From NCBI GenBank assembly GCA_964350195.1, contig CAYGJB010000004.1, positions 1-64,000 on the forward strand: DNA of 64,000 nt, in the 5' to 3' direction. Source of the DNA: JAJCZB01 sp964350195. GTDB lineage: Bacteria > Babelota > Babeliae > Babelales > Vermiphilaceae. The position numbers were made by a program, and so were the translations under genes. The notes below the pieces were generated by a model. It saw only the letters and a program-made list of their open reading frames with translations. It was not told the origin of the DNA and did not search any database. How positions within the stretch are numbered: position 1 is the first letter of the stretch; every line of letters starts with the position of its first letter. Below, piece after piece: positions 17,016-28,500 of this stretch.

Positions 17016-19964
17016 ATGTTCAGACAATGGTTGCTGTGTGCTTTTCTTTGTATTGAATCCTTCGTATGTGCCGCCATAACGCTTAAAGGAGATAGCGATG
17101 CGGCAAAAGGAGAGACTTTTTCTTTTCGCTTGCAAGGTGCTGCGATGAGCACATTGCCTGATATCATTGGATCTAATGTGTACGTAACTGCTCATCCATC
17201 TGATGGTGGGTTAAGCGAGGTGAGAGAATTTGCTGTTGCGCGATCAATGCGCGGAGCCTTATCCTTTCTTCCCCTTGCTCCTCAAACGGTGACTTTTAAC
17301 TCTGCAAAAAGTGTTGCCAATCCTCTTTATGATGAAGGGATAGCCTATTTTGCTTTATTTAACGGAAGAGACAATGTTTTGGGATCACGGCAAGATGAAA
17401 GGCCATTAATAGTTTTAGAATCAGATAAGACATCTATTTATTTGCTGAATGATTATACGCAGGCAGGCAAGGATGTAACGGTTCTTTCTGTGCATAATCG
17501 TTCAACAAGTATGGCACAAAATATAAAAAATATTCCTGATGCAGCAGGATTGCTTACTAGTGGTATTGTGCAAATAGCAACGGCTAATCCACTTTTCTTT
17601 GCAGCAGTTGGGGCTAATGGCGGATCTTTTGGAGATGTTGGAAGTGGCATTGCGCTGGGACTTACAGGAGAAATTATAGCACCAAATCCCAAGACAAAAG
17701 AGCCTGGAAAAAGTGCTCCGATTATTATTGATGCTTTAACAGGTTTTAATTTCTACTCTCCGGCAAATCGTGCTGCTCCTTTGGATATCACTTCCTCACA
17801 AATTAAAATTGGTGCCGATCTTGCGTCTCTTGGAACGGTGGTGGACTTGCATTGGCATGGAAGTATGGAAAGGCTCTATATTGCATTACAGGCAACAGGT
17901 GGAGCTGCAGGGACTGATGGTGCTCTTTCAATAGCTATTGGTAGGGTTGATATTACTAAGACAGAGAATGGCAATATACATAAACTTATTATTGATGCTA
18001 TTGTTCCTACTGCCGCGATAACTGGTACGGATAAAATTATTGGCGCAGTTGGTTCGAGCGTGAGTGTAACTGCACATAAAGTACGTAGTTTATTGTCCTC
18101 AACTTCTCTTCCATATCTTATCATTCTTGGTAATGTAGGCATTCCATCTGCAACAAAAAAAACAGTTTTTGCGTTACCACTTGTAATTGGAAGCGGTACG
18201 CCAAGCATAGATGGTACGATTGCATCAAAAAATGCACTACCGGAAGATGTTTTTGCCGAGACTAAAAATAAGCTTTTTCTTACGCGTAATCTAAAGGCTT
18301 CTGCAACTACGGCAGCTTTAATGCCGTTGTCTACTGATGCGGCAACGCAAGTAGGAGGTGGAGCTATTCTTGCGGGAGACATCACTGATTTGTTTGTGTA
18401 TCAAGACGCTGTATTTGCTACGGTGCAATCTCCTGATGTAGGAGAAGCTCCCGGCGTATTTTTTTCTCAACCATTATTTGAACAAAATGGAAAGATAAAA
18501 TCATGGACAACTTGGCAGCGTGCAGTTGGCTTATCCGATAAAACACAATCAATATTTCTAGATCCTATTACGGCACAGTTTACTTCACTCGTAGCTAACA
18601 GCTCAAACCAAGTAAAAATAGTGAAACGCACCGAATGGGGTGCGGGTGATAGTGGTAGTATTAAGCCTTTCATTGAAGCAGTAGAGAAATTTATGCCGCA
18701 AACTATTGCTGGTGTGCAAGGTGTGCATAGTTTTCCTTTGAGCTCTACAACGCCTGGCGCAACGACTCCAGGATTGTATGATATTTCATTAATGGTATGT
18801 ACGGGGCTTGGTAAAGTGATGCTTGCTGAGACAAGTCGTATTGATGCTGGCGCAGTAGTACCAATACAGGGTTCTGATTTTGGCACCTTGCAAACCTTTC
18901 AAGATGGAATGCTTGATTCTTCATTTACTATTGGAAGTTCTCGCATGATTGGTATTGAAGGGGGGGTACTGGATGATCTTGGTCCAATCATGGCGGCAGA
19001 AGTGGCGCGTGATGGATCCACAGGATCAAATGGATGGCTTTTTGTAGGTGGTACTGGCGGTGTTGCTGTTTTGTCTACAGCAGATGGATCCGGATGGGCG
19101 GCAAATTCTATGAAGCTTGCGGATGGATTCAATGGATTGGCTAGTGGTATGTCTTTCAAAAAAGTGGGTAACTTTTCGAATGTACGAAAACTTATTCATG
19201 ACGATAACTATCTGTATGTAATCTCAGCTACAGAAATTGTACGCATTGATCTCACCTTGCAAGCTCCTGGATTGGGATCTATTAATGCAACAACCATTAT
19301 AAAAGACAGTCAATTTCCAGCAGTAGGATCAGGAGGTACTTTCCTTGATGCGCTTGTCTCTGAAAAATTGATTATTATCGGCACAAGTGCAGGATTATTC
19401 AGATTAAATGATGGCCTTGATGCGCGTACAGTGGATAGCTCTTTTGTGTCCTGGAAGCTATTGGATACTCCCGAAGGCATTGGTCCAGTGCGACAGCTTT
19501 TTGCAATTACACAATCAGGAAGAGCGCAAGATATTGCACGGCAAGCTAATGGAGGCATGTTTTATGCATTGAGCGCCTATCGTGGAAAAGATCAGGCTCA
19601 AATGCATCGTTTTGATGTCGCCCAGGTTACAAGCAGCTCAATTTCTGACAGTACTGTGCGGCGTGTTTTAGATTTGTTTGTAAAGAATATACCGTCATTT
19701 TTTGTAAGCTATGGTATGTTTAGAAACTTTTTTGCGACTGATGGCAGTCTATTTTTTGGTACACAGAGTAAATTACACGAGGATAGTTCGGAGGCATCAG
19801 TTTTATTTTCAAAGAGTGGTATACAAACAGGAAGTAGATTTTTATCCAACAGGACGTTGCCAGCGGATTTAAGTGAAAGCACATTGATTTCGGGAATGTT
19901 ACAAAATTCAGCAACAGGCACATGGCTTATTTCTGGTGATCATGGCCTGCGTGCAAACGAATAA
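17016..19964 (+). CDS. Large exported protein, propeller-like repeats, unknown
   Basis: No family recognised. From the ATG at 17016 it has 982 residues; an in-frame ATG at 17001 is equally open, but GAGTGGGA sits well as ribosome site for 17016. Residues 1-18 make a signal peptide (WLLCAFLCIESFVCA). The mature protein is rich in Gly, Ser, Thr and Ala. It is built of short strands with recurrent features such as LFVGGTGGVAVLS, YLYVISATEIVRI and IIIGTSAGLFRLNDG, the look of beta-propeller blades. Low-charge, Gly/Ala/Thr-rich texture suggests an extracellular or outer-surface protein. It heads a run of four exported proteins; the next starts 24 bases on. Confidence 0.7.
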   Translation: MFRQWLLCAFLCIESFVCAAITLKGDSDAAKGETFSFRLQGAAMSTLPDIIGSNVYVTAHPSDGGLSEVREFAVARSMRGALSFLPLAPQTVTFNSAKSVANPLYDEGIAYFALFNGRDNVLGSRQDERPLIVLESDKTSIYLLNDYTQAGKDVTVLSVHNRSTSMAQNIKNIPDAAGLLTSGIVQIATANPLFFAAVGANGGSFGDVGSGIALGLTGEIIAPNPKTKEPGKSAPIIIDALTGFNFYSPANRAAPLDITSSQIKIGADLASLGTVVDLHWHGSMERLYIALQATGGAAGTDGALSIAIGRVDITKTENGNIHKLIIDAIVPTAAITGTDKIIGAVGSSVSVTAHKVRSLLSSTSLPYLIILGNVGIPSATKKTVFALPLVIGSGTPSIDGTIASKNALPEDVFAETKNKLFLTRNLKASATTAALMPLSTDAATQVGGGAILAGDITDLFVYQDAVFATVQSPDVGEAPGVFFSQPLFEQNGKIKSWTTWQRAVGLSDKTQSIFLDPITAQFTSLVANSSNQVKIVKRTEWGAGDSGSIKPFIEAVEKFMPQTIAGVQGVHSFPLSSTTPGATTPGLYDISLMVCTGLGKVMLAETSRIDAGAVVPIQGSDFGTLQTFQDGMLDSSFTIGSSRMIGIEGGVLDDLGPIMAAEVARDGSTGSNGWLFVGGTGGVAVLSTADGSGWAANSMKLADGFNGLASGMSFKKVGNFSNVRKLIHDDNYLYVISATEIVRIDLTLQAPGLGSINATTIIKDSQFPAVGSGGTFLDALVSEKLIIIGTSAGLFRLNDGLDARTVDSSFVSWKLLDTPEGIGPVRQLFAITQSGRAQDIARQANGGMFYALSAYRGKDQAQMHRFDVAQVTSSSISDSTVRRVLDLFVKNIPSFFVSYGMFRNFFATDGSLFFGTQSKLHEDSSEASVLFSKSGIQTGSRFLSNRTLPADLSESTLISGMLQNSATGTWLISGDHGLRANE

Positions 19965-19988
19965 CAGTGAACAACGAGGAAAGAGCAA

Positions 19989-21230
19989 ATGATAGCAAAA
20001 CATCGTATTCTTCTTTGCTTATCTTTTTTTCCATTTTTCATGCATGGCATGAATCTTTTACGGCCATATGATTCTCTTTTGCGACCAGCTTATTCCAATA
20101 AGTATCATGCGCAATTTTCATTAATTGCCGAAACAGGACTGCATGAAAAATCATATTCATCCAATTGTAGTACGAATGTACTTCGTATTTGGAATGCTGA
20201 TCAAAATTCACTTGCAATGCTCAGTGGCTTTAACAGTAACTCTGATATAGGCAAGAAAAAGATAGCAGTTGATGCGAGCGATGATGGCACGCGTGGGCAT
20301 ATTCTTTTTGATGGTGATTTTAAAAATAGATTTTCTTCTTTGTTTGGTGCGCGGGTTTTTTTCAAAGAAAATTGGTCAGTAGGATTATATCTTCCTTTTT
20401 ATGCGATGGCGCTCAAAAATATTTGTTTTAAAGATCAAACTAAAAGTATCAGTGATGAAGACATTCGAGTGAAAGAGCTTCTTACTGATAATTTTTATGC
20501 CAATGTGAAAGAGCTTGGCTGCGATCTTGATCTTTCTGATTGGAGCCGGATAGGAGTGGGAGATCTTACGCTTCTTCTCGATTGGTTTCATGATTTTCCT
20601 CAGCCAAAGCCGATGCTTAAAAATGTTCGAGTAAATTGGCGTTTAGGGCTTGGGTTTCCTACGGGTTTGCGCCAAGATGAAGATAAATTGCTCGCTATTC
20701 CCTATGGCTATGATGGTGCGTTTAGCCTGCCATTTGGCCTCGGGCTTGATCTGCATTTTATTTTTTATTTACGTGTTGGCTTTGATGTACAGCTTACGCA
20801 TATTTTTGGTAATACCCGTACACGGCGCTTCATGACTGATCAGAGTCAAACAGATTTACTCTTTTTGCAAAAAGCAGAGCTATATAAAGATTGGGGGCTC
20901 ACCCAGCAATTTAGTCTCTATGCTCAGCTCTATAAGTTTCTGGATAGCAATTTTTCAATGCTTCTTGGATATCAATATCTCAAACATGGAGCCGATGAAA
21001 TTGCGCTTCCAGCAGGGTCTCCTTTCTCTGAATCTGTAGCAAATGCGGCACAAAGCCTACGAGAGTGGACGCTTCATCAGTTTGTGGTCAGAGCAGATTA
21101 TGATATAGGCTCTCATTTTGATGAGCCATCAATTTTTCCACGAGTTTCGGTATATGCTCAAATCCCATTTAATGGTAAGCGGGCTGTGGGTACCACGAAT
21201 TTCGGCTTATCTCTGAGCGTTGATTTTTAA
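19989..21230 (+). CDS. Probable outer-membrane beta-barrel protein
   Basis: A 413-residue exported protein with a signal peptide (residues 1-20, hydrophobic run LLCLSFFPFFMHG). The mature part alternates hydrophobic and polar residues in many short strands, with aromatic girdle-like ends (GVGDLTLLLDWF, NWRLGLGFPTG, GLDLHFIFYLRVGFDVQL). It ends in Phe (GLSLSVDF), the usual C-terminal signal for Bam-mediated insertion. No specific porin family is recognised. It follows the 982-residue exported protein by 24 bases with an AACGAGGAAAG ribosome site, so the two are one operon. A barrel that anchors or exports its neighbour is a reasonable idea, but untested. Confidence 0.7.
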   Translation: MIAKHRILLCLSFFPFFMHGMNLLRPYDSLLRPAYSNKYHAQFSLIAETGLHEKSYSSNCSTNVLRIWNADQNSLAMLSGFNSNSDIGKKKIAVDASDDGTRGHILFDGDFKNRFSSLFGARVFFKENWSVGLYLPFYAMALKNICFKDQTKSISDEDIRVKELLTDNFYANVKELGCDLDLSDWSRIGVGDLTLLLDWFHDFPQPKPMLKNVRVNWRLGLGFPTGLRQDEDKLLAIPYGYDGAFSLPFGLGLDLHFIFYLRVGFDVQLTHIFGNTRTRRFMTDQSQTDLLFLQKAELYKDWGLTQQFSLYAQLYKFLDSNFSMLLGYQYLKHGADEIALPAGSPFSESVANAAQSLREWTLHQFVVRADYDIGSHFDEPSIFPRVSVYAQIPFNGKRAVGTTNFGLSLSVDF

Positions 21231-21325
21231 GCTCTTTTTTCTTTTTTTATCTACTTCTATTGTGTCCTAAGATATCTCCCTGATATTGTTTCAGTAAATA
21301 ATTATTTGTTGCAGGGGATAAAATA

Positions 21326-24300
21326 ATGAAAAGTAGCAAAGAAGCTCTTTTATCGATTGGCATGGCGTTCTTGTTTATGCCAGTTTTTATTTTTTCTGTA
21401 TCTACTATATATCTCGGTGGTTCTGGAGGAGAGGATCTTTATACTTTTATTGGTTTAAGTAACTATGCAGAGAAATATAATGATGCTCGCAAAAAGTCTA
21501 TCAATGATGCTAACGATAGTACATCTAAGATTGATTCATCGAAAAAATATAAGCAGCTAATAGATCAGCTAAAAAAAGAGATAGAAAGTGCTGATTCAGA
21601 GCTTAGAAAGTATCGCGATAGATCTTTGTCTGGAACACTGTATCTGCCACAAGAAGAAAAAAAGAGGGTAGAAGCCGTAGAAGCCATTCCTTTGAAGAAA
21701 GAGCTTTTTCAAAAAGCTGTTTTAGAAAGAAATGATTTGGCTGAAAAGCTCTATTCTCAATCTGAAGAATTTCAAAAATGGGCTAAAGAAAATGTTAAAG
21801 ATGCTTGTAAAAAAACAAACGCTTCCTTGCGTAAAGAGCTGGCTCATATTAAAAAAGAGCTTGAAAATTATACGTTGAGCAGTTTTGCAGAAAGAAAAAA
21901 GCAAGAACGAATTTCTGAAATAGAAGAAAAGCTGCAAAAGATGGTGAACATTTGTCCCATGCTTTTAGATCAAAGGGCACGTCAAAAATATGATGAAAAG
22001 CTTTTTGCTAAAGATAAATCAAAATGGGGAGAGGATCCTTTTGCGGCTACTCAGGAAGCGATAAATCAAGCGACAATGTTCACGCCCGATCGCAAGGTAA
22101 TGTTCAATGATGTTGCGGGTTGGCTATTGAGTGAATTCTCCTTTCCTCCTGTACTTTTAAAAGTGTTTAATCGAGATCTTCAGATTAGCAATCTTAAATT
22201 TTTAGAAAGACCTTCTGGGGAAGATGTTCAATATGGGCTTGGATTTAGCGGAACCATAGAATTCATGGGAATTGAGACTATTTTAACTGTGTATGTTGTA
22301 CAGGATATTTATAGTAAGATGCAGGCTTCTTTAATAGTTCAGCTTCCTAATGCATTTAAAATTTCGGATCTTTTTCCAAACTTTACGCAGCTCAACTGGC
22401 TTCCAATTCCATCAGCCAATTTAATGATCTCCACTTTTAATCTGGAGGTTGAAAATTTTCGTCTTAAGAAGGGAATAACCATTGGAGCGGAGTGGCCTAT
22501 GTTTGAAGGGCCGTTTGCGTATCTTAATAAGCTTAAAGAGTCTTCTTCTAAAATGAAGGGATTAGTATTTGAGGCTAAGCCGATCAATGTAACGGTATAT
22601 CTAAATCCAGCAAATCTTATGAAAACAAACGCAGCTCTTACTATCCCAATGAAGATGGGCGTTGATTTTAGAAATATCTCTGTAGTTCCTAGTTGGTTTT
22701 CTAAGGTAGTAAGCAGAATTACTACGAATGAGTTTGAAATATCTATTGCTCCTTCAGGAAAAGTGAAGAATGAAAACTTAGATGAAAAGATATCGATTTC
22801 TAGAGAGCAACGAATAAAACAACGTTTGGCTGTGATTCGATCTAAAAATAATTGGGAAAAGGCAAAAAAAGATAATTATCCTGGGCATATGTTGAACAAG
22901 CTAGCGCAAGATTATGAGAAAGAAGAAAAAATATATAAGAAGCTTATTGAAGAAGCAAAGCTAGTGGCTGCAGAGAAAGCATCTCTAGAAGAAGAGACTA
23001 AGGCCAAGCAAAAAGATTTAGATAAAAAAGCACAACAGTTTGATATTAGCCGAGTAGTTAAAGGGAAAGCGCAAGAAAAATTAGGTTTGCCAGCATCAAA
23101 TAATCCTGTTGATGTTAATCAAAAATGGAAAGATCGTTTGGGGCAAGTGCTCAATCTAGGCATTGCTGGTTTTCAAATGGATCTTTCAGCAAGTGCTGAA
23201 ATTATTTTGGGTACACAGCCAGCCCCTCTTATTACTGAGATGCGCGGCAGTCTTATTCCAATTAGTCCTCGTCATCCGCAAGGATTTGCCTCATTAACGG
23301 TATCACTTGAAAACATGATTGAATTTAAATGGCTTGCTATTGGGAATGTAGCGATTGGCCTTGATTGGGATCTTGCGCTTCTGCCGGCTGCTACTGCTTT
23401 GGGAGTTCCGCTTACGGGCATTGGCATTAAGGGACAGATAGATTTAGGAAAGCCAGGAGATTCTCGTGCAAGCTTGAATGCAATGGGTGGCTTAAGCCTG
23501 GTGGCCACTGGCGTGCCGGATTTTATTTTTGAAGTGAGTGCATCAAACATACGGCTTACTGATCTGATTAATTATTCTCTCTATCTTTCTACCAAAGCCG
23601 GTTTTGAAAAAGCATCTGGTCTTATTGATAAAATTCCTACGTTAACGTTTGAAAAGATTTGGGGTTATGCGGCAGCAGGCGAAGCTACCATATTGGGTAC
23701 AGCTATCAGGCCTGGCGTGGGGGTGGAGATTCGCACAACGCTATTTGATTATCCGTTTGGTGGAAAGCTATTTATTGGAGGTACCGAAAAAGGATATCAG
23801 CTGAATGGCTATGCATATGGGCCTCGTATTGAATGGAAAGATCGCTTGATTTTATATGGCGAAACGCCGGATAAATCTCCTAAGGTGAGCTTTGACTTTA
23901 ATCCTAAAAAGCCGCTTGAGGGATCATTTGGATTGGCAGGGACTGTGATTATTCCGCCTCTTGCCTTGCAGGCAAAAACTAATTTTAAGTGGCAAGGCGG
24001 CACAATTGATGCAGAGTTTGAAAGCAAGTGGGCTAATATGATGGTTATGTTTGGCATTACGATGAATACGAAGGCGGGCGATATTAACGAGTCGTTACAT
24101 GAGTTTCATATAAGAAGTGTAATGGAAACTTTAAAGACAAAAGATTTAAATGATCCAATTGCGCTTGCTGCTATTAAAATATTAGATGTTGATGTTCCTG
24201 CTTTGCAGAGAGCAAAGCACATTCTTGAGGCCGATATGTATGTGAAAGTTGTTGATGAAAGCATTAAGAATGCAAAAGCAGCCCCAAAAAATATTATAGA

Positions 24301-25531
24301 TCAGGCAAAAGCTAATGCTGGACGAGTAAAGGATGATATAGAAGAGAAGATCAAGCTCGGACTGGGTGATCCTCGGGCTCAATTGAAGCAGAAATTAAGA
24401 GAAATTAAGGAAGCGGAACTAAGTCATGTACCTCAACTACGTTATTTTGATATGCAGATAGAAGGGCTCAAAAGAGTTATTGCTTTGCTGATAGAAAAAC
24501 TTGATGAAAAAAAATTAAAAATAGAGCCGATTAGACGGCAGTTAACGGATAATGCCATCAAATATTCGAAGATTAAATCTACAAAAGATGGTTCTAAAAA
24601 AATTGAAGATCTAAATAAGATCGTAAATAGCTTAAAGTTTGTTTATAAGCAAGCATCAGATCTTTTAAATAAAGCGGATTTAATTCAAGAGCCAGGAGAA
24701 AAAGTTGATAAAACAATTGATCCTACTGCTAAGTGGCGTGGTTTAAATATACGCTTTGGTTTTAGTGGGGAGTTTTCTAAGTTTATTACTGAGCATGCGA
24801 TTCCTGTTTTAAAACAAAAGAAAGAGCTTGCGCTTAAAAAGCTTGATCAATTTACTAACTGGATTGGAAAGAAGCAGGAATCTGGGCTGCAAAGTACTCA
24901 AGAAGATATTGATCGCAATAGAAAAAAAATTGAGGAAATGAAGGCCGAGCTTGAAAAAATGAAGCGTGAATGCTCAAGCTTGCCTCTGTATAAGCAGCCA
25001 ATATGTCGCGGTAAAATTATTGCTCATAGCATTTCGCTTAAAAAACGTGAAGAAGTATATGATCGCTATTATAAAGGAAAAAAAGTTGTAATCAAAAAAT
25101 CTGCTGATGCTGCAAAAGCAACATTGCAGTCACGTTATGTTCGCGGCGTAATCGAGAAGGTATTGGAGTTCACTACCGTGGCATTAGAAAAAGCTTCTCA
25201 GGGACTTACGATTGTGGAAGTGCTAGAAGCGGTTGGAGCTTATAGTTACGAGGATATGAAACAGTTTAAGCTTCCTCGACTTATAAGATTAAAAGTACGG
25301 GAAAACTATACCGGGAAAGAGCTTATATTTGTACTTGGTCCATTGCAATTTGATTTCAAGTCCCCAATAAAAACTGGTAGTGCGATATTTTCTAATATTT
25401 ATGACGAAGCAGTTAAAAACATTAAAAAAAGTGCGGCTTCGGTCTTGCAGCTTGTAGGAGGTTTAGATTTAGGCCAGCTAATGAGTGATGGAAGCGAAGA
25501 GGGATTGATAGATGAGTCTGAGGTAGAATAG
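21326..25531 (+). CDS. Giant exported coiled-coil/beta protein, paralogue 1
   Basis: A 1401-residue protein of unknown family. A single hydrophobic stretch (residues 8-30) is a signal peptide or anchor. It is followed by a long charged coiled coil (about 40-240), a beta-rich region (about 255-480), a second coiled coil (about 490-590), a second beta-rich region (about 600-980) and helical segments to about 1290. A C-terminal domain ends with an LQFDFKSP motif near 1340. Landmarks occur in the same order in the next gene: FLERPSGED near 290, WLAIGNVAIG near 668, FGFSGEF near 1140 and LQFDF near 1340. The beta parts repeat G-x-G-x-I/A-x-F units. Placement after a barrel gene suggests an envelope-spanning or surface scaffold. 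Confidence 0.75.
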   Translation: MKSSKEALLSIGMAFLFMPVFIFSVSTIYLGGSGGEDLYTFIGLSNYAEKYNDARKKSINDANDSTSKIDSSKKYKQLIDQLKKEIESADSELRKYRDRSLSGTLYLPQEEKKRVEAVEAIPLKKELFQKAVLERNDLAEKLYSQSEEFQKWAKENVKDACKKTNASLRKELAHIKKELENYTLSSFAERKKQERISEIEEKLQKMVNICPMLLDQRARQKYDEKLFAKDKSKWGEDPFAATQEAINQATMFTPDRKVMFNDVAGWLLSEFSFPPVLLKVFNRDLQISNLKFLERPSGEDVQYGLGFSGTIEFMGIETILTVYVVQDIYSKMQASLIVQLPNAFKISDLFPNFTQLNWLPIPSANLMISTFNLEVENFRLKKGITIGAEWPMFEGPFAYLNKLKESSSKMKGLVFEAKPINVTVYLNPANLMKTNAALTIPMKMGVDFRNISVVPSWFSKVVSRITTNEFEISIAPSGKVKNENLDEKISISREQRIKQRLAVIRSKNNWEKAKKDNYPGHMLNKLAQDYEKEEKIYKKLIEEAKLVAAEKASLEEETKAKQKDLDKKAQQFDISRVVKGKAQEKLGLPASNNPVDVNQKWKDRLGQVLNLGIAGFQMDLSASAEIILGTQPAPLITEMRGSLIPISPRHPQGFASLTVSLENMIEFKWLAIGNVAIGLDWDLALLPAATALGVPLTGIGIKGQIDLGKPGDSRASLNAMGGLSLVATGVPDFIFEVSASNIRLTDLINYSLYLSTKAGFEKASGLIDKIPTLTFEKIWGYAAAGEATILGTAIRPGVGVEIRTTLFDYPFGGKLFIGGTEKGYQLNGYAYGPRIEWKDRLILYGETPDKSPKVSFDFNPKKPLEGSFGLAGTVIIPPLALQAKTNFKWQGGTIDAEFESKWANMMVMFGITMNTKAGDINESLHEFHIRSVMETLKTKDLNDPIALAAIKILDVDVPALQRAKHILEADMYVKVVDESIKNAKAAPKNIIDQAKANAGRVKDDIEEKIKLGLGDPRAQLKQKLREIKEAELSHVPQLRYFDMQIEGLKRVIALLIEKLDEKKLKIEPIRRQLTDNAIKYSKIKSTKDGSKKIEDLNKIVNSLKFVYKQASDLLNKADLIQEPGEKVDKTIDPTAKWRGLNIRFGFSGEFSKFITEHAIPVLKQKKELALKKLDQFTNWIGKKQESGLQSTQEDIDRNRKKIEEMKAELEKMKRECSSLPLYKQPICRGKIIAHSISLKKREEVYDRYYKGKKVVIKKSADAAKATLQSRYVRGVIEKVLEFTTVALEKASQGLTIVEVLEAVGAYSYEDMKQFKLPRLIRLKVRENYTGKELIFVLGPLQFDFKSPIKTGSAIFSNIYDEAVKNIKKSAASVLQLVGGLDLGQLMSDGSEEGLIDESEVE

Positions 25532-25581
25532 TGAAGTAACTTGAGGAATAAAAAAAGAATGTTTTAAGAGGGAGTGGGATA

Positions 25582-28500
25582 ATGAAAGTATATTCTCAAA
25601 AATCGATACTGTGCGCGCTAGCACTATTGTTTGGTGCACAGCTTTGTGCAGAAACAAACTATGACATAATCAATACAGGTCTAACCACAATTAATCCGAG
25701 TCTTAAAGCGATTAATCAAAAATCATCACAGATTGAAGTGAATAAGGCTTGTAATGCTCAGAAGAATTATATTATAGCGGAGCTTAAAAGAGCAAAACCT
25801 GGTTCGCAAGCGCGCAAGCAGCTTTTAGAAGATCAAGGCATTATAAATGCCGCATGTGGTGCGATTGATACATCAGCAAAGCGGGATGCTTATCAGAAAT
25901 CTCTGGATAAGCAAAAAGCAGATGAAAAAAAAGCTGCAGAAGATAAAAAAAAGCAAGAAGCAGAAAAAAATAAAAAAGCGATAGAAGAAGACCCTGTATT
26001 AGGTGATGTGAAGCTGCCTTCTGAATCGGATCCAAATTTTATACAAAAACTTACAGGGAGAGTTAAAGAAAAGGTTTCAGCTACTGCAAGTAATATTAAA
26101 GGTAAGGTCAAAGGAGAGATTGAGAAACAGAAAAAAGACGCTGACGTAAAAGTATTTAATCTAGTAGGGAACTTTTTAAGCAAAATCAATATTCCGCCCG
26201 CTGGATTTAAAGTTTTTGGGAATGATTTTGCCATGAAAGATATTAAATTTCTTCAAGTGCCAAGTGGTGAAAGTATTCGTACCGGTCTTGGGTTTACAGG
26301 CACAGCTCAGTTTAACAAATTTGCGGTTAAAGCAACGGTGTTTGTTGTTCAGGATAAAGATAAAAAAATACAATACAGTATCAGCATGGAGCTTCCTGAT
26401 GATTACAAAATTTCTAGCCTTTTTCCTAACTTCAAGAAGCTAGATGCTATACCAATTCCAAAGGGAATGATTGTTGCATCCACATTTAATTATATGCATC
26501 CAGATGCATACGCACAGCAAAGTGTATCTTCGGAAGAGATGAGTATTCATTCTGCTGGAGGGATGCAATCTGCTTCACTCACAAAGGGCGGCTATGCAGT
26601 GGAAAAAGGATTTAACTTTATTGGAAGCTTATCACTTACAGGACCATTGAGAGCACTTGGCGAACTGCGAAAGAAGGCAAAAGAGTTTGATTCTATAGTT
26701 TTTGACTTTGACGCACCTCTCTATATACAGGGAGTTATTCCTTCTATGACAGCAGCCAAGTTCAAGGGGGTTGTCCCGATGCGTCTTGGTATGGACTTTC
26801 AAAAGTTGAAAAAAATTCCAAAAGGCTTTTCAGATATTTTTAAGAAGATAACAACAGATGATATTATTATTGAGGTCGCAATAACACCATCAGATCAGCG
26901 CTTTGGCGCACAAAGTGGTATTCGTATATACCTAGGAACACAGCCAGAACCGGTTCGTATTCAAGCATTTGGTGGTATTGATATTCTCTCGGGTAAAATC
27001 AATTTTGGTGGAAAAGTGCCTGACATGGTTGAGCTGAAGTGGCTTGCTATAGGCGATTTTGGTATTGAAATGTATTTAGATCCTGCTGTTGAAGCCGTTC
27101 TCGCTTTTTTTGGTGTCCCGATAAGTGGTCTTGCATTTAGAGGCCGTATTGATCTTGGTAAGAAAGGGGATACGCGAGCGTCTCTTTCTATGGCTAGTAA
27201 GGTATCGTTGGAAACGAAAAAAGCATTAGATTATGCATTTAATGTAAGTGGTAAGAACCTTCAGTTTGCAGAGCTTGTAAGTCTGCTTACCAAAATGTCA
27301 GCGAAAGCTGGCATAGGCAAAGAGATCCCATCAAGCAAAATTCCAACCATGACCATTTCTGAAGTTTCTGGTCGCGTAGCAATATATGATACTGAAATTG
27401 CAGGAACCAAAATACCAGCTGGATTTCAGTTAAAGCTAGACGCTCAGCTTTTTGATAAGAAGTTTGGGTTTGATGTGGATATCAGGCATCTCGATCTTAC
27501 TTTTAAGGGAACTGGCTACATGTCTGAAATAGCATTCAAAAATGGTAAAAATACTGTATTCAAGTTATCAGGGCCGGGACCTGATCAGCAATATGGTACT
27601 CCAGATGATGGTCCGATTGTAGCATGTAGTTTTGATGCAAAAAATCCATTGGCGGGTTCGTTCTCTATCCATACCATGCTTGACATACCGCCACTTGGTC
27701 TTAAAAATAAAGTGGATCTTGAAATTGAGGCGAAAAAATTTAAGGTTGATTTCGACTCAACATATCTAGGATTCACAACTTCTTTTGGCATAAATATTGA
27801 GCCGGCTAAGTGGAAAGAAATGTATATCAAATTTGGCTTTAAAGGAGACTTTGAAAAGTTTCTTTCACAGCAAGCGAAGCCTGCAATAGAAGCGTTAAGA
27901 AGAGATGCTACGCAAAAGCTTGCCGAAGTTGATAAGAAAATAGGGCAGCTTGCGGGTGAGCTTGAAAAGGTCAAAAAAGAACAGACTAAAGCTAAAAATA
28001 CTGGCGTAAGCCAAACTGAGAGAGAAATGGAGAAGACGAAAAAGACTATTGCAATAATTCATAAAAAAATAGCTGATTTAAAGAGAGAGTGTGACAAGGC
28101 TAATCCCTTCGCAAAAATCGGCGTATGTCCTAAAGTAGGAATTGAGATAGCGGCTCAAGGTGTAGCATTGGCGGCACAAGAGACGTATTTAAACACTCTC
28201 TTAAAGCCAGGAAAGGAAGTTATCAAGGGAACTATGAATGCACTTAATGCAATAAATGAAACAGCGCAAAAAGCATCTAAAGCTCTTTCAGAAGCAAAAA
28301 TATTTCAAAAATCAATAAACGAAGTTCTTACAGGATTATCAAAGGCTACTGAAGGACTAGCTAAAGGGGCAAGTATTTTTAAAGTAACAGAAGCTGCTGG
28401 AGGTATAAGTGCAACAGATCTTGCAGTAGGTAAGATGCCAAAGCTAGAAGTGTTGAAGGCGTCTGTTGATATTCCTGGATTGAAAAAACTGACCGTGGAT

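Noticed and set aside
23272..24057. Minus-strand frames inside the giant exported gene
   Set aside because: They mirror the codon pattern of the sense strand and lack starts with ribosome sites.
25582..25641. Lipoprotein signal in giant paralogue 2 because of a Cys near the cleavage site
   Set aside because: The residues before the Cys (A-Q-L) do not fit a lipobox; a normal signal-peptidase I site directly follows.
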